This document shows positions 45,007 to 57,542 of a stretch of DNA of 64,000 nt, in pieces; the stretch's first letter is position 1, and each line of letters opens with the position of its first letter. The notes under the pieces were generated by a model. That model searched no databases. It saw only the letters and a list, made by a program, of their open reading frames with translations, and was not told the origin of the DNA. Origin of the DNA: Achromobacter agilis (lineage in GTDB: Bacteria; Pseudomonadota; Gammaproteobacteria; Burkholderiales; Burkholderiaceae_B); NCBI RefSeq assembly GCF_900496965.1, contig NZ_UFQB01000003.1:310001-374000 (forward strand), written 5' to 3'. Made by a program: the position numbers and the translations under genes.

Positions 45007-46560
45007 ATGATGAAAGTTCTGCGCCCCACCAAGCTGATGGCCGCCGCCGCGGTGGCCTTCGGCATGCTCAGCTCGCCGCTGGCGCACGCTGCCAAGGACG
45101 TGACGTTCGCCGTCGCCATCGCGCTGGAAACGCTCGACCCGTACAACACCAACAGCACGCTGAACCAGGCGGCCGGCAAGGCCTACTACGAAGGCCTGTT
45201 CGAGTTCGACAAGGACCTGAAGATCCAGAAGGTCCTGGCCACCGACTACTCCGTCAGCGAAGACGGCCTGGTCTACACCTTCAAGCTGCGTCCCGGCGTG
45301 AAGTTCCATGACGGCACCGATTTCAACGCCGAAGCCGTCAAGATCAACTTCGACCGTCCGTCCAATCCGGACAACCGTCTGTCGCGCTACATCCAGTTCA
45401 GCGTCATCGACAAGACCGAAGTCGTCGACCCGATGACCGTCAAGATCACGCTGAAGAAGCCGTTCTCGGCTTTCATCAACGCGCTGGCCCACCCGGCCGC
45501 CATGATGATCTCGCCCGCCGCCCTGGCCAAGTACGGCAAGGAAATCGGCTTCCACCCCGTGGGCACCGGCCCCTTCGAATTCGTCGAATGGAAACCGGCT
45601 GAATACCTGAAGGTCAAGAAGTTCGACGGCTACTGGAAGAAGGGCTATCCCAAGGTCGATACCCTGACGTTCCGCACCGTTACGGACAACAACACCCGCG
45701 CCGCCGTGGTGCAGACGGGCGAGGCGCAGTTCGCCTTCCCGGTGCCGTACGAGCAGGCCGCCGTGCTGCAAAAGAACGACAAGCTGGACGTGGTCGACCA
45801 CAAGAACTCGATCATGGCCCGCTACCTGTCGATGAACACGCAGCAGAAGCCCTTCGACAACGTCAAGGTGCGTGAAGCCGTCAACTACGCCATCAACAAG
45901 GAAGCCCTGGCCAAGGTCGCTTTCTCGGGCTATGCCAGCATCGTCGACGGCGTCGTGCCGAAGGGCGTGGAATACGCCTACAAGACCGGTCCGTGGCCGT
46001 ACGACATCAAGAAGGCCAAGGCCCTGCTGGCCGAAGCCGGTTATCCGAACGGCTTCGAGAGCCAGCTGTGGTCCGCCTATAACGACGGCACCTCGGTGAA
46101 GGTCGTCCAGTTCCTGCAGCAGCAGCTGGCGCAGGTCGGCATCAAGGTGTCGGTCGAAGTGCTGGAATCGGGCCAGCGCGTGCAGCGCGTCCAGCAGGTG
46201 CAGAAGCCTGAAGACGCCAAGGTCCGCATGTACTACGCCGGCTGGTCGTCCTCGACCGGCGAAGCCGACTGGGGCTTGCGTCCGCTGCTGTCCACCGCCG
46301 CTTTCCCGCCGGTGCTGAACAACGTGTCGTACTACTCGAACAAGTCGGTCGACGACGGCATCCAGCAGGCCCTGGCCACGACGGATCCCGCCAAGAAGAC
46401 GGAAATCTACAAGAACGTCCAGGAAACCATCTGGAAGGACGCTCCGTGGGCCTTCCTGGTGACCGCCAACAACCTGTACGTGAAGTCGAAGAACCTGTCG
46501 GGCGTGTACGTTGAGCCGGACACCTCGTTCTGGTTCGGCGATATCGACCTGAAGCAGTAA
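45007..46560 (+). CDS. gsiB: Glutathione/dipeptide ABC transporter substrate-binding protein
   Basis: A 517-residue periplasmic binding protein of the SBP_bac_5 (DppA/OppA/GsiB) class. The signal peptide spans about residues 1-29, ending in AHA before AKDVTFAVA. Conserved segments are LETLDPYNTNS, YEGLFEFD, KLRPGVKFHDGTDFNAEAV and FHPVGTGPFEFVEW. Two adjacent ATGs (45007 and 45010) follow CAGGAGTTGCA. GsiB binds glutathione in E. coli; specificity here could be for other gamma- or beta-linked or D-containing peptides, given the peptidases downstream. Two strong hairpins follow it, as is common after abundantly expressed binding proteins. Confidence 0.95.
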   Translation: MMKVLRPTKLMAAAAVAFGMLSSPLAHAAKDVTFAVAIALETLDPYNTNSTLNQAAGKAYYEGLFEFDKDLKIQKVLATDYSVSEDGLVYTFKLRPGVKFHDGTDFNAEAVKINFDRPSNPDNRLSRYIQFSVIDKTEVVDPMTVKITLKKPFSAFINALAHPAAMMISPAALAKYGKEIGFHPVGTGPFEFVEWKPAEYLKVKKFDGYWKKGYPKVDTLTFRTVTDNNTRAAVVQTGEAQFAFPVPYEQAAVLQKNDKLDVVDHKNSIMARYLSMNTQQKPFDNVKVREAVNYAINKEALAKVAFSGYASIVDGVVPKGVEYAYKTGPWPYDIKKAKALLAEAGYPNGFESQLWSAYNDGTSVKVVQFLQQQLAQVGIKVSVEVLESGQRVQRVQQVQKPEDAKVRMYYAGWSSSTGEADWGLRPLLSTAAFPPVLNNVSYYSNKSVDDGIQQALATTDPAKKTEIYKNVQETIWKDAPWAFLVTANNLYVKSKNLSGVYVEPDTSFWFGDIDLKQ

Positions 46561-46577
46561 ACCTAGCAGCAACCCCC

Positions 46578-46633
46578 GGGGCCGCGAGGCCCCACAGTAA
46601 GGCCGCATACGGCGGGGACACGGTGTCCCCGCC
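46578..46633 (+). promoter_or_regulatory. Two intergenic hairpins between gsiB and gsiC
   Basis: The first is GGGGCC, a GCGA tetraloop and GGCCCC (46578-46593). The second is GGCGGGGACA, CGG and TGTCCCCGCC (46611-46633). Neither is followed by a T-run. They probably protect the 3' end of the gsiB message and lower downstream expression, giving an excess of binding protein. Confidence 0.7.
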
Positions 46634-46651
46634 GATGTCGCAGGAATTTCA

Positions 46652-47572
46652 ATGCTGACCTATATCGTCAAACGTCTTTTGGGCATGATCCCCACGCTGC
46701 TATTGGTGGCCGTGGTCGTGTTCCTGTTCGTGCACATGCTTCCGGGCGATCCGGCTCGTCTGGCCGCTGGCCAGGAAGCCGACCAGGCGACCGTCGAACT
46801 CGTGCGCAAGGAACTCGGGCTGGACCTGCCCCTGCCGCAGCAGTTCGTGCGCTACTTCAGCCACATGCTGCAAGGCGACCTCGGCACCTCGCTGCGCACC
46901 AAGCGCCCCGTGTCGACGGAAATCGCGGACCGCTTCATGCCCACGCTGTGGCTCACTGTCGCCAGCATGGTCTGGTCGGTGGTATTCGGCATGGTCATCG
47001 GGATCGTGTCCGCCGTGTGGCGCAACCGCTGGCCCGACCGCCTCGGCATGACGCTGGCGGTGTCCGGCATCTCGTTTCCCGCCTTCGCGCTGGGGATGAT
47101 GCTGATGCAGGTGTTCTCGGTGAACCTGGGCTGGCTGCCGACCGTGGGCGCCTCCAGCTGGAAGCACTACATCCTGCCGTCCATTACGCTCGGCGCCGCC
47201 GTCGCCGCGGTGATGGCCCGCTTTACCCGCGCCTCTTTCGTGGAAGTCATCCAGGAAGACTTCGTGCGCACCGCCCGCGCCAAGGGGCTGACGGAGCGCC
47301 GCGTGGTGATCAAGCACGCCCTGCGCAATGCGCTGATCCCCGTGGTCACCATGATGGGCCTGCAGTTCGGCTTCCTGCTGGGCGGCTCGATCGTGGTCGA
47401 AACCGTGTTCAACTGGCCCGGCCTCGGCCGCCTGCTGGTGGACGCCGTGACCCAGCGCGACTATCCGGTGATCCAGGGCCTTGTGCTGCTGTTTTCGCTG
47501 GAATTCATCCTGATCAACCTGATTGTCGACGTGCTCTACGGCGTCATCAATCCCAGCATCCGTTACAAGTGA
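46652..47572 (+). CDS. gsiC: Glutathione/dipeptide ABC transporter permease GsiC
   Basis: A 306-residue inner-membrane permease of the DppB type with six membrane segments. It has the N-terminal TM plus a long periplasmic part ([21 protein letters not shown]). The EAA loop is [20 protein letters not shown], which contacts GsiA. The [11 protein letters not shown] and [13 protein letters not shown] motifs are standard. It forms the translocation pore together with GsiD, whose gene starts 7 bases after its stop. Confidence 0.95.
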   Translation: MLTYIVKRLLGMIPTLLLVAVVVFLFVHMLPGDPARLAAGQEADQATVELVRKELGLDLPLPQQFVRYFSHMLQGDLGTSLRTKRPVSTEIADRFMPTLWLTVASMVWSVVFGMVIGIVSAVWRNRWPDRLGMTLAVSGISFPAFALGMMLMQVFSVNLGWLPTVGASSWKHYILPSITLGAAVAAVMARFTRASFVEVIQEDFVRTARAKGLTERRVVIKHALRNALIPVVTMMGLQFGFLLGGSIVVETVFNWPGLGRLLVDAVTQRDYPVIQGLVLLFSLEFILINLIVDVLYGVINPSIRYK

Positions 47573-47579
47573 GGCGGCC

Positions 47580-48479
47580 ATGAGCAATACGACACCCGCC
47601 GCGACCGTCGCCGCCGCGCCCAAGAACGACGTGCGCACGCCCGCCACCGAATTCTGGCGCAAATTCAAGAAGCAGAAGCTCGCCGTCGGCGCGGGCATCT
47701 TCGTCCTGCTGCTGGTCTTCATCGCGATCTTCGCGCCGTGGATCGTGCCGTTCGACGCCGAGAACTTCTTCGACTACGACGCCCTGAACGCCGGGCCCTC
47801 CGCGACCCACTGGCTGGGCGTGGATTCGCTGGGCCGCGATATCTTCAGCCGCATCATCATGGGCGCGCGCATTTCGCTGGCCGCGGGCTTCCTGTCGGTC
47901 GCCATGGGCGCCATCGTCGGCACGTTCATGGGCCTGATGGCGGGCTATTACGAGGGCTGGTGGGAACGCATCACGATGCGCATCTCCGACGTGCTGCTGG
48001 CGTTTCCCGGCATGCTGCTGGCGATCGGCGTGGTCGCCATCCTGGGTTCCAGCATGGTCAACGTGATCGTGGCCGTGGCCGTGTTCAGCGTGCCGGCGTT
48101 CGCCCGCCTGGTGCGCGGCAATACGCTGTCGATCAAGCAGATGACCTACGTCGAGGCCGTCAAGAGCGTAGGCGCGTCCGACTGGACCATCATCATGCGC
48201 CACATCCTGCCCGGTACGATCTCGCCCATCGTGGTGTACGGCACGATGCGCATCGGCACCTCCATCATCACCGCGGCCAGCCTGTCGTTCCTGGGCATGG
48301 GCGCATCGCCTCCCACCCCGGAGTGGGGCGCGATGCTGAACGAGGCCCGCGCCGACATGGTGATCGCGCCGCACGTGGCGATTTTCCCGGCCCTGGCCAT
48401 CTTCTTCACCGTGCTGGCGTTCAACCTGTTGGGCGACGGCCTGCGCGACGCGCTCGATCCGAAGATCGACCGCAAGTAA
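47580..48479 (+). CDS. gsiD: Glutathione/dipeptide ABC transporter permease GsiD
   Basis: A 299-residue permease of the DppC type. A hydrophilic N-terminus (about 1-30) precedes six membrane segments. The motif [21 protein letters not shown] after the first periplasmic loop (quoted in part) and the EAA loop [19 protein letters not shown] are diagnostic. It is the last transporter gene. The 106 bases before the P1 peptidase contain a GCGCGCC/GGCGCGC hairpin at 48509-48527, so the peptidase genes may be expressed at a lower level from the same transcript. Confidence 0.95.
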   Translation: MSNTTPAATVAAAPKNDVRTPATEFWRKFKKQKLAVGAGIFVLLLVFIAIFAPWIVPFDAENFFDYDALNAGPSATHWLGVDSLGRDIFSRIIMGARISLAAGFLSVAMGAIVGTFMGLMAGYYEGWWERITMRISDVLLAFPGMLLAIGVVAILGSSMVNVIVAVAVFSVPAFARLVRGNTLSIKQMTYVEAVKSVGASDWTIIMRHILPGTISPIVVYGTMRIGTSIITAASLSFLGMGASPPTPEWGAMLNEARADMVIAPHVAIFPALAIFFTVLAFNLLGDGLRDALDPKIDRK

Positions 48480-48585
48480 CCCCACGCCGCCGTCCGTCGC
48501 CGCGGAAAGCGCGCCGTCCTGGCGCGCGCATGCGGCACCGGGCGGCGGCGTTTTGCATTCTGGAGCGTGGCGACACGCAGTGAAT

Positions 48586-49680
48586 ATGGACAAACAAGCG
48601 CAGGACATCCCCCGCATCGGCGTCCTCCCTCCCGGGCCGCTGGATTCCATCTGCGACGTGGACGGCGTCACCGTCGGCCACCACACCCTGGCCGAGGGCG
48701 CCTTGCAGACCGGCGTGACGGTCGTGCGCCCGCACGGCGGCGATCCCTATCTGGACAAGGTGCCGGCGGCCGTCACCGTGTTGAACGGCTTCGGCAAGAG
48801 CACGGGGCTCGTTCAGGTGCAGGAGCTCGGCGTGCTGGAAACGCCCATCGCCCTGACCAATACCTTCGGCGTGGGCACGGTGGCAAATGCGCAGATCCGG
48901 TCCGCGGTCGCTGCCAACCCCGGCATCGGGCGCGGCATGGCCACCGTCAATCCGCTGGTTTTCGAGTGCAACGACGGCTACCTGAACGACATCCAGGCGC
49001 TGGCGGTGCAGGAATCGCACTACGCGGCCGCGCTGGCCGGCGCCAGCGCGCGCTTCGAGCAGGGCGCCGTCGGGGCGGGGCGGGGCATGTCTTGCTTCTC
49101 CTTCAAGGGGGGCATCGGTTCCGCGTCCCGCGTGGCGTGCGCCGAGCCGGGCGTGGCGTACACGGTCGGAGCGCTGGTGCTGGCCAATTTCGGCCGCCTG
49201 CCCAACCTGACCGTGGCGGGCCGGCCATTCGGCCGCCGGCTGGCGCAACGCCTGGACGGCGGGCTGGCGCAGGCGGGAGAGAACGCCGCCATCGTTCCCG
49301 AAAAAGGGTCCATCATTTTGCTGCTGGCCACCGACGCGCCGCTGGACTCGCGCCAATTGCGCCGCCTGTCGCTGCGCGCCGGCGCGGGCCTGGCGCGCAC
49401 CGGTTCGGTCTTCGGCCACGGCAGCGGCGATATCGCGCTGGCGTTCTCCACCGCCTACACGGTGCCGCAGCTGGCCGAGCAGCCCATGCCCGCGGTCGCC
49501 ATGCTGCACGAGGCCCGCATCGACCCGCTGTTCGAGGCCGCGGCGGAAGCCTGCGAACAGGCCATCATTGCCGCGCTGTGGCGGGCCGAGTCCGTGACGG
49601 GCCGTGACGGCCATCGCCGCGCGGCCATCCGGGACGCCGCGCCCGACTGGCGCGACTGGCTGGCGCGCACGGAATTCTGA
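48586..49680 (+). CDS. P1-family N-terminal-nucleophile aminopeptidase (DmpA/BapA-like)
   Basis: A 364-residue self-processing peptidase related to D-aminopeptidase DmpA and beta-aminopeptidase BapA. The precursor is cut between Gly241 and Ser242 in the EKGSIILLLATDAP motif, and Ser242 becomes the nucleophile. The SFKGGIGSASR motif upstream and RAGAGLARTGS downstream are also family-typical. Family members release D-amino acids, beta-amino acids or glycine from short peptides. The ATG at 48586 is preferred; a GTG at 48580 in the same frame is equally possible. It lies downstream of gsiD and 21 bases before the M55 peptidase gene, so a shared role in degrading imported peptides is likely. Confidence 0.9.
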   Translation: MDKQAQDIPRIGVLPPGPLDSICDVDGVTVGHHTLAEGALQTGVTVVRPHGGDPYLDKVPAAVTVLNGFGKSTGLVQVQELGVLETPIALTNTFGVGTVANAQIRSAVAANPGIGRGMATVNPLVFECNDGYLNDIQALAVQESHYAAALAGASARFEQGAVGAGRGMSCFSFKGGIGSASRVACAEPGVAYTVGALVLANFGRLPNLTVAGRPFGRRLAQRLDGGLAQAGENAAIVPEKGSIILLLATDAPLDSRQLRRLSLRAGAGLARTGSVFGHGSGDIALAFSTAYTVPQLAEQPMPAVAMLHEARIDPLFEAAAEACEQAIIAALWRAESVTGRDGHRRAAIRDAAPDWRDWLARTEF

Positions 49681-49701
49681 CATCCATCGAAGGCACTCCC
49701 C

Positions 49702-50520
49702 ATGAAGATCCTCATTTCCACCGATATCGAAGGCGTCGCCGGCGTCTTCCATTCCGAACAGGTCCGCGCCGGCAACGGCGAGTACGAGCGCGCCCGCGCC
49801 TGGATGACCGCCGAGGCCAATGCAGCCGTGCAGGGCGCGATCGCCGGCGGCGCCGAAGAGATCCTGGTCAACGACTCGCATGGCGGCTTCCGCAACCTGC
49901 TGCCCGACGGCCTGGACGAGCGCGCCCGCCTGGTGCTGGGCAAACCGCGCTACCTGGGCATGATGGGCGGGCTGGAAGAGGGCTGCGACGCCGTCTTCAT
50001 GATCGGCTACCACTCGCGTTCGCAAGGCCGCGGCATCCTGGCCCACACGATCAACAGCTTTGCGTTCGCCCGCGTGTTCATCAACGGCATGGAGCTGGGC
50101 GAGGCCGGGCTGTACGGCGCGCTGGCCGGAGAGATGGGCGTGCCCGTCATTCTGGGCACGGGCGATGACGCGTTCATCTCGGAAACCCGCGATATCTTCC
50201 CCGGCGCCGAATGGGTGCAGACCAAGGTCGCTCATGGCCAGGGCAGCGGCGTCACGCTGTCGCCGGCCGCTTCGCGCCGCGCGATCGCCGCCGCGGCCGA
50301 AACTGCCGTGCGGAACTTGAAGAAAGCCGTTCCTTTCCGCATTCCCGCCCCTATAGAATGCCGGTTGCAGACGCAAAGCTCGGCGCTGGCCGACCTGTTC
50401 TGCATGTGGCCCACGCTGGAACGCGTGGACGGCGTGACCTTGCGATTCACCACGGATAGTATGCAGTCCGCCGTCCGCACGCTGAACAGCCTGGCCGCCA
50501 TGTCTTTCATGTTGCGCTAA
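49702..50520 (+). CDS. M55-family D-aminopeptidase (DppA-like)
   Basis: A 272-residue zinc peptidase of the M55 family, whose Bacillus member DppA is a D-Ala-D-Ala-specific decameric aminopeptidase. Metal ligands are visible in STDIEGVAGV (Asp8 and Glu10) and in NDSHGGFRN and GYHSRSQGRG (His). The ETRDIFPGAEWVQTK segment near residue 160 is conserved. It sits in a peptidase series after GsiABCD and overlaps nothing; the M24 gene starts 13 bases later. Peptidoglycan-derived D-peptides are the most probable targets, which supports the view that the transporter also imports wall peptides. Confidence 0.9.
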   Translation: MKILISTDIEGVAGVFHSEQVRAGNGEYERARAWMTAEANAAVQGAIAGGAEEILVNDSHGGFRNLLPDGLDERARLVLGKPRYLGMMGGLEEGCDAVFMIGYHSRSQGRGILAHTINSFAFARVFINGMELGEAGLYGALAGEMGVPVILGTGDDAFISETRDIFPGAEWVQTKVAHGQGSGVTLSPAASRRAIAAAAETAVRNLKKAVPFRIPAPIECRLQTQSSALADLFCMWPTLERVDGVTLRFTTDSMQSAVRTLNSLAAMSFMLR

Positions 50521-50533
50521 GGATCCCACCCCC

Positions 50534-52324
50534 ATGTCTAGCACCGACGCCCGTATCGCCCAATTGCGGCAGGCCATGAGCCGCCGCGGCCTGTCCGCCT
50601 ATGTCGTTCCGTCTTCGGATCCGCATCTGTCCGAATACCTGCCGGCGCGCTGGCAGGGGCGGCGGTGGCTGTCGGGCTTCACGGGGTCGGTGGGCACGCT
50701 GGTGGTTACGGCCTGCTTTGCCGGCCTGTGGGTGGACAGCCGCTATTGGGTGCAGGCCGAAGCGCAATTGGCCGGCACGGGCGTGCAGCTGATGAAGATC
50801 GCCCTGGCGACGACTCCGGGCCACGTGGACTGGCTGGCCGCCAATACCAAGGCGGGCGACGTCATCGGCGTGGACGGGCAGGTGCTGGGCCTGGGCGCCT
50901 TCCGCGCCTTGTCCGCTGCCGCCGCAAGCGCGGGCGCCGCGCTCGAGATCCGCGAAGATCTGCTGGACGAGGTCTGGCCGGATCGCGCCGGCCTGCCCGG
51001 CGCCAGGATCTACGAACACGTCGCCCCCGACGCCTGTGTCTCCCGCGCCGACAAGCTGGCGCAGGTACGCGAGGCGATGCGCGGGCATCGCGCGGACGTG
51101 CACTTCATCAGTACGCTGGATGACATCGCCTGGATCTTCAACCTGCGCGGCGCGGACGTGGACTACAACCCGGTGTTCGTCGGCCATGCGCTGGTCGGCC
51201 TGGACCATGCCACCTTGTTCGTGGCCGACGGCAAGATCGACGACGCCCTGCGCGCGGTCCTGGCCCGCGACGGCGTCGACGTGGCCGGCTATGCCCAGGC
51301 CGCGGACGCGCTGGCCTCGCTGGAACTGGACCAGACGCTGCTGATCGACCCGGCCCGCGTGACCTGCGGCGTGTTCCACGCCATGGATCCCGCCGTGCCG
51401 CGCGTCGAGGCCATCAACCCGTCCACGCTGCTGAAATCCAGGAAGACCGACGCCGAACTGGCCAATGTGCGCCAGGCCATGGCGCAGGACGGCGCGGCGC
51501 TGTGCGAGTTTTTCTCGTGGTTCGAAGAGGCGCTGGGCAACGAGGCCATCACCGAACTGACGATCGACGACCGGATCACCGCCGCCCGCGCGCGCCGGCC
51601 GGGCTATGTCTGCCCCAGCTTCGCCACCATCGCCGGTTTCAACGCCAACGGCGCGATGCCGCACTACCGCGCCACGCCGCAAGCGCACGCCGTCATCGAA
51701 GGCGACGGCTTGCTGCTGATCGATTCGGGCGGCCAGTATCTTGGCGGCACGACCGACATCACGCGCGTGGTGGCGGTGGGCACGCCCAACGCCGACCAGA
51801 AAGTGGATTTCACGCTGGTGCTCAAGGGCATGATCGCGCTGTCGCGCGCCTCGTTCCCGCGCGGCACGCCGTCGCCGATGCTGGACGCCATCGCGCGCGC
51901 TCCCATCTGGGAGGGCGGGGCGGAATACGGCCATGGCACGGGCCATGGCGTGGGCTACTTCCTGAACGTGCACGAAGGGCCGCAGGTGATCTCGTACCGC
52001 GCTGCGCCGGGGCCGCATACCGCAATGGAGCCGGGCATGATCACCTCTAACGAACCGGGCATCTATCGCCCGGGCCGCTGGGGCGTGCGCATCGAGAACC
52101 TCGTGGCCAACCGCGCGTGGCTGACCTCGGAGCTGGGCGAGTTCCTGTGCTTCGAGACGCTGACGCTGTGCCCGATCGACACCCGTTGCATCGAACCGTC
52201 GCTGTTGCGCGCGGATGAAACCGCGTGGCTCAACGACTATCACAAGACCGTGTTCGAGCGCCTGTCGCCGCTGGTGGACGGAGAGGCGCTGGCATGGCTG
52301 GAGCGCCGCACGGCGGCGATCTGA
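50534..52324 (+). CDS. M24-family aminopeptidase P (Xaa-Pro)
   Basis: A 596-residue M24 aminopeptidase of the long (three-domain) aminopeptidase P type, similar in size to eukaryotic APP1 and plant/bacterial long forms. Two creatinase-like N-terminal domains (about 1-310) precede the metal domain. The metal ligands lie in LLIDSGGQYLGGTTDITRVV, GTGHGVGYFLNVHEGP and MITSNEPGIY, with a last Glu in the ENLV region. It removes an N-terminal residue before proline, completing a set of peptidases with unusual bond specificities. A perfect bidirectional terminator follows the operon. Confidence 0.92.
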   Translation: MSSTDARIAQLRQAMSRRGLSAYVVPSSDPHLSEYLPARWQGRRWLSGFTGSVGTLVVTACFAGLWVDSRYWVQAEAQLAGTGVQLMKIALATTPGHVDWLAANTKAGDVIGVDGQVLGLGAFRALSAAAASAGAALEIREDLLDEVWPDRAGLPGARIYEHVAPDACVSRADKLAQVREAMRGHRADVHFISTLDDIAWIFNLRGADVDYNPVFVGHALVGLDHATLFVADGKIDDALRAVLARDGVDVAGYAQAADALASLELDQTLLIDPARVTCGVFHAMDPAVPRVEAINPSTLLKSRKTDAELANVRQAMAQDGAALCEFFSWFEEALGNEAITELTIDDRITAARARRPGYVCPSFATIAGFNANGAMPHYRATPQAHAVIEGDGLLLIDSGGQYLGGTTDITRVVAVGTPNADQKVDFTLVLKGMIALSRASFPRGTPSPMLDAIARAPIWEGGAEYGHGTGHGVGYFLNVHEGPQVISYRAAPGPHTAMEPGMITSNEPGIYRPGRWGVRIENLVANRAWLTSELGEFLCFETLTLCPIDTRCIEPSLLRADETAWLNDYHKTVFERLSPLVDGEALAWLERRTAAI

Positions 52325-52339
52325 CATCTGCGTCCGGAC

Positions 52340-52371
52340 AATGAAAAAGGCCCCTCGGGGCCTTTTTCATT
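52340..52371. terminator. Bidirectional terminator after the peptidase locus
   Basis: A perfect 15-bp stem (AATGAAAAAGGCCCC and GGGGCCTTTTTCATT with a 2-base loop) carries A and T runs in both arms. It ends the peptide locus on the plus strand and the membrane-protein gene on the minus strand. Confidence 0.95.
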
Positions 52372-52408
52372 GTGCTATCTTCGCGATGCGGCCCTCCGGC
52401 CGCTCCGT

Positions 52409-53416
52409 TCAAGCCGGCGCGGCGTCCTGCTGCGCCTCGCGGCGCCGGTAGAACAGCCTGGCGCCGACGTGGCACCCCAGCGCCAGCAGGGCGCCGTAGG
52501 CCAGCAGCAGCACCACCGTCGTGGCGTTGGTTTCGGCGGCACGCACCAACTGGTTCCACGTCATGGCGCGGATGGCCAGGACGGCCAGGCCGATCCCGAG
52601 CGCCTGCGCCATCCAGAAAGCGAACGTCCCATGGGAGATGGCCCGGCCGAATCCGGCCGTGCCCAATGTTTGCGGCACGCGCTTCAGGCAGACCCACGCC
52701 GCCAGCGCCAGGATCAGGGCGGGCAGCACCCAGTAGCCCAAGGCGTACTCCAGCAGGTCCGTCGATTGCATGTACGACGTGAAGTAGCCGCCCAGTGCCA
52801 GCGCCGCATGCAGCTGCCACAGCAGCAGCGTCAGTGCGGCGATCCATGCCGCGTGGCGGGGCAGGTAGGAAGGCGCGCCCGAGGCGTCGCCTGGCTTGAC
52901 GCTCCAGGCTGCGATGCGCACGGCCAGCCAACTGCCCACGATCGTGAGCAGGATGCCGCAAAGCTTGAGCGGCAGGCCCATTACCAGCATGCGGCCCGGG
53001 CCGTAAAAGCCGAAGGTGTTGTCCACCCATTCCTTGTAGGTGACGATGAGCGAATAGAAAGCATGCTGAAGCAGGGCCTGGGCGACGGAAATCAATACGA
53101 ACAGGACCAGCGACAGCGCCAGCAGCACTGCCGTCATCCGGCCCGGGCGGTCGACGCCGCTCGCGCCGTGCCGGCGCAGCCAGCGCTGCGTGGTGCACCA
53201 GGTGACCAGGCCCACGAGGATGCAGCCGGCCGCAAGCTGCACGCCGGTGGTCGCCAGCATCTCGGGTCGCGCATATATCTCGCGCATTTGCGCGGCCATC
53301 GGCGAAGCGAGCAGCAGGTAGGCCTGGAGCAGCGCGGTGCCGAGCACCTGCAAGCCAATCGCGGCCATGGTCAGGCGCCAGGCCAGGGATTTTGGGGGGA
53401 CGGGCGGGGTGTTCAT
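52409..53416 (-). CDS. Polytopic membrane protein of unknown function
   Basis: A 335-residue hydrophobic protein that I do not recognise. It has about eight membrane segments and loops rich in Arg and aromatic residues (for example TYKEWVDNTFGFYGPGR and SYLPRHAAW). The ATG at 53416 gives a short hydrophilic N-terminus (MNTPPVPPKSLAWRL); the frame is open 56 codons further upstream, but that part has no membrane or domain character. It stands alone between the peptidase locus terminator and the divergent pyrG gene, with 197 bases between starts. A role in transport or envelope function cannot be specified. Confidence 0.7.
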   Translation of the reverse strand: MNTPPVPPKSLAWRLTMAAIGLQVLGTALLQAYLLLASPMAAQMREIYARPEMLATTGVQLAAGCILVGLVTWCTTQRWLRRHGASGVDRPGRMTAVLLALSLVLFVLISVAQALLQHAFYSLIVTYKEWVDNTFGFYGPGRMLVMGLPLKLCGILLTIVGSWLAVRIAAWSVKPGDASGAPSYLPRHAAWIAALTLLLWQLHAALALGGYFTSYMQSTDLLEYALGYWVLPALILALAAWVCLKRVPQTLGTAGFGRAISHGTFAFWMAQALGIGLAVLAIRAMTWNQLVRAAETNATTVVLLLAYGALLALGCHVGARLFYRRREAQQDAAPA

Positions 53417-53568
53417 GGGCGGCGGCGCTCCTTGTGGGATCCAAAATCGGGGACGACCATAGCACGAAGCCCCGGGCGCGATATTTCCATGCGCCGGCCG
53501 AGTGCAGCCAAATGTTACGCACTGGCTGCTAGGGGAAAACCCAAATAACCTCCGCCTCCCGGCTATAA

Positions 53569-55266
<1,698 letters not shown>

Positions 55267-55325
55267 TGGGCGCCTGCGGTCTCGAGTTCCGTAAGCGGAT
55301 CTTCGGGACCGCGGGCCCGCTCCCC

Positions 55326-55353
55326 AGCGCCGCCCTGTACGGCGGCGCTTCTT
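55326..55353 (+). terminator. Terminator after pyrG
   Basis: AGCGCCGCC, a CTGTAC loop and GGCGGCGCT form a perfect 9-bp stem followed by TCTTTC. The T-run is interrupted, so it may be partly read through into the DUF1330-eno-ftsB genes. Confidence 0.7.
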
Positions 55354-55469
55354 TCGGATACAACCGATTAGCATCGGATATGCGTCGCCGGGCCGCCTTG
55401 CGCGACACTGGCGGCGTCGCCGTATCCGGCGTCAGACCGAAACCAACGCAACTGTCCTGAAGGAACCCC

Positions 55470-57045
<1,576 letters not shown>

Positions 57046-57113
57046 TGAGAAGCGCGGCCCGGGGTGCCAGCCCGGGGCCGCATCCACGCCACGACTGCTG
57101 AGGGTTCCCGCGT

Positions 57114-57506
57114 ATGCGCCTGTTGTTCCTGGTGCTGTTCGTGCTGCTAGGCCTGATCCAATACCCGCTCTGGCTGGGTAAGGGCGGCTGGTTCAAGGTC
57201 TGGGATCTGCAACGCCAGGTGGCGGAGCAGCGCGAGACCAATGAAGGCCTGCGCGCGCGCAATGCAGCGCTCGAAGCGGAAGTGCGCGATCTGGAAGGCG
57301 GGACTGGCGCCATCGAGGAGCGGGCCCGCGGTGAATTGGGCATGATGCGCGAAGGCGAAGTGTTCGTGCATATCCTGCCGCAGAACACGCAGCCGCCCGC
57401 TGGCGGAGCCTCCCTGGCGGCGGATCCCGCTGCCAAACCCGCCGTTCCCGCGCGCGCCAGCGCGCCGGTGCACAAGCCCGCCAATCAGGTGAACGCCCGG
57501 CACTGA
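57114..57506 (+). CDS. ftsB: Cell division protein FtsB
   Basis: FtsB is a bitopic membrane protein that forms the FtsQBL divisome subcomplex. The protein has 130 residues: a short N-terminus and membrane segment ([19 protein letters not shown]) followed by a coiled coil (about 28-65). The core then reads [21 protein letters not shown]. The conserved [15 protein letters not shown] turn is followed by a Pro/Ala-rich tail (about 85-130) absent from E. coli FtsB (103 residues). The eno-ftsB neighbourhood is conserved in proteobacteria. It is convergent with the TadE-like gene. Confidence 0.95.
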   Translation: MRLLFLVLFVLLGLIQYPLWLGKGGWFKVWDLQRQVAEQRETNEGLRARNAALEAEVRDLEGGTGAIEERARGELGMMREGEVFVHILPQNTQPPAGGASLAADPAAKPAVPARASAPVHKPANQVNARH

Positions 57507-57542
57507 CCGCCGCCAGCGTTCCCGCCCTACATTCCGTTCCGA

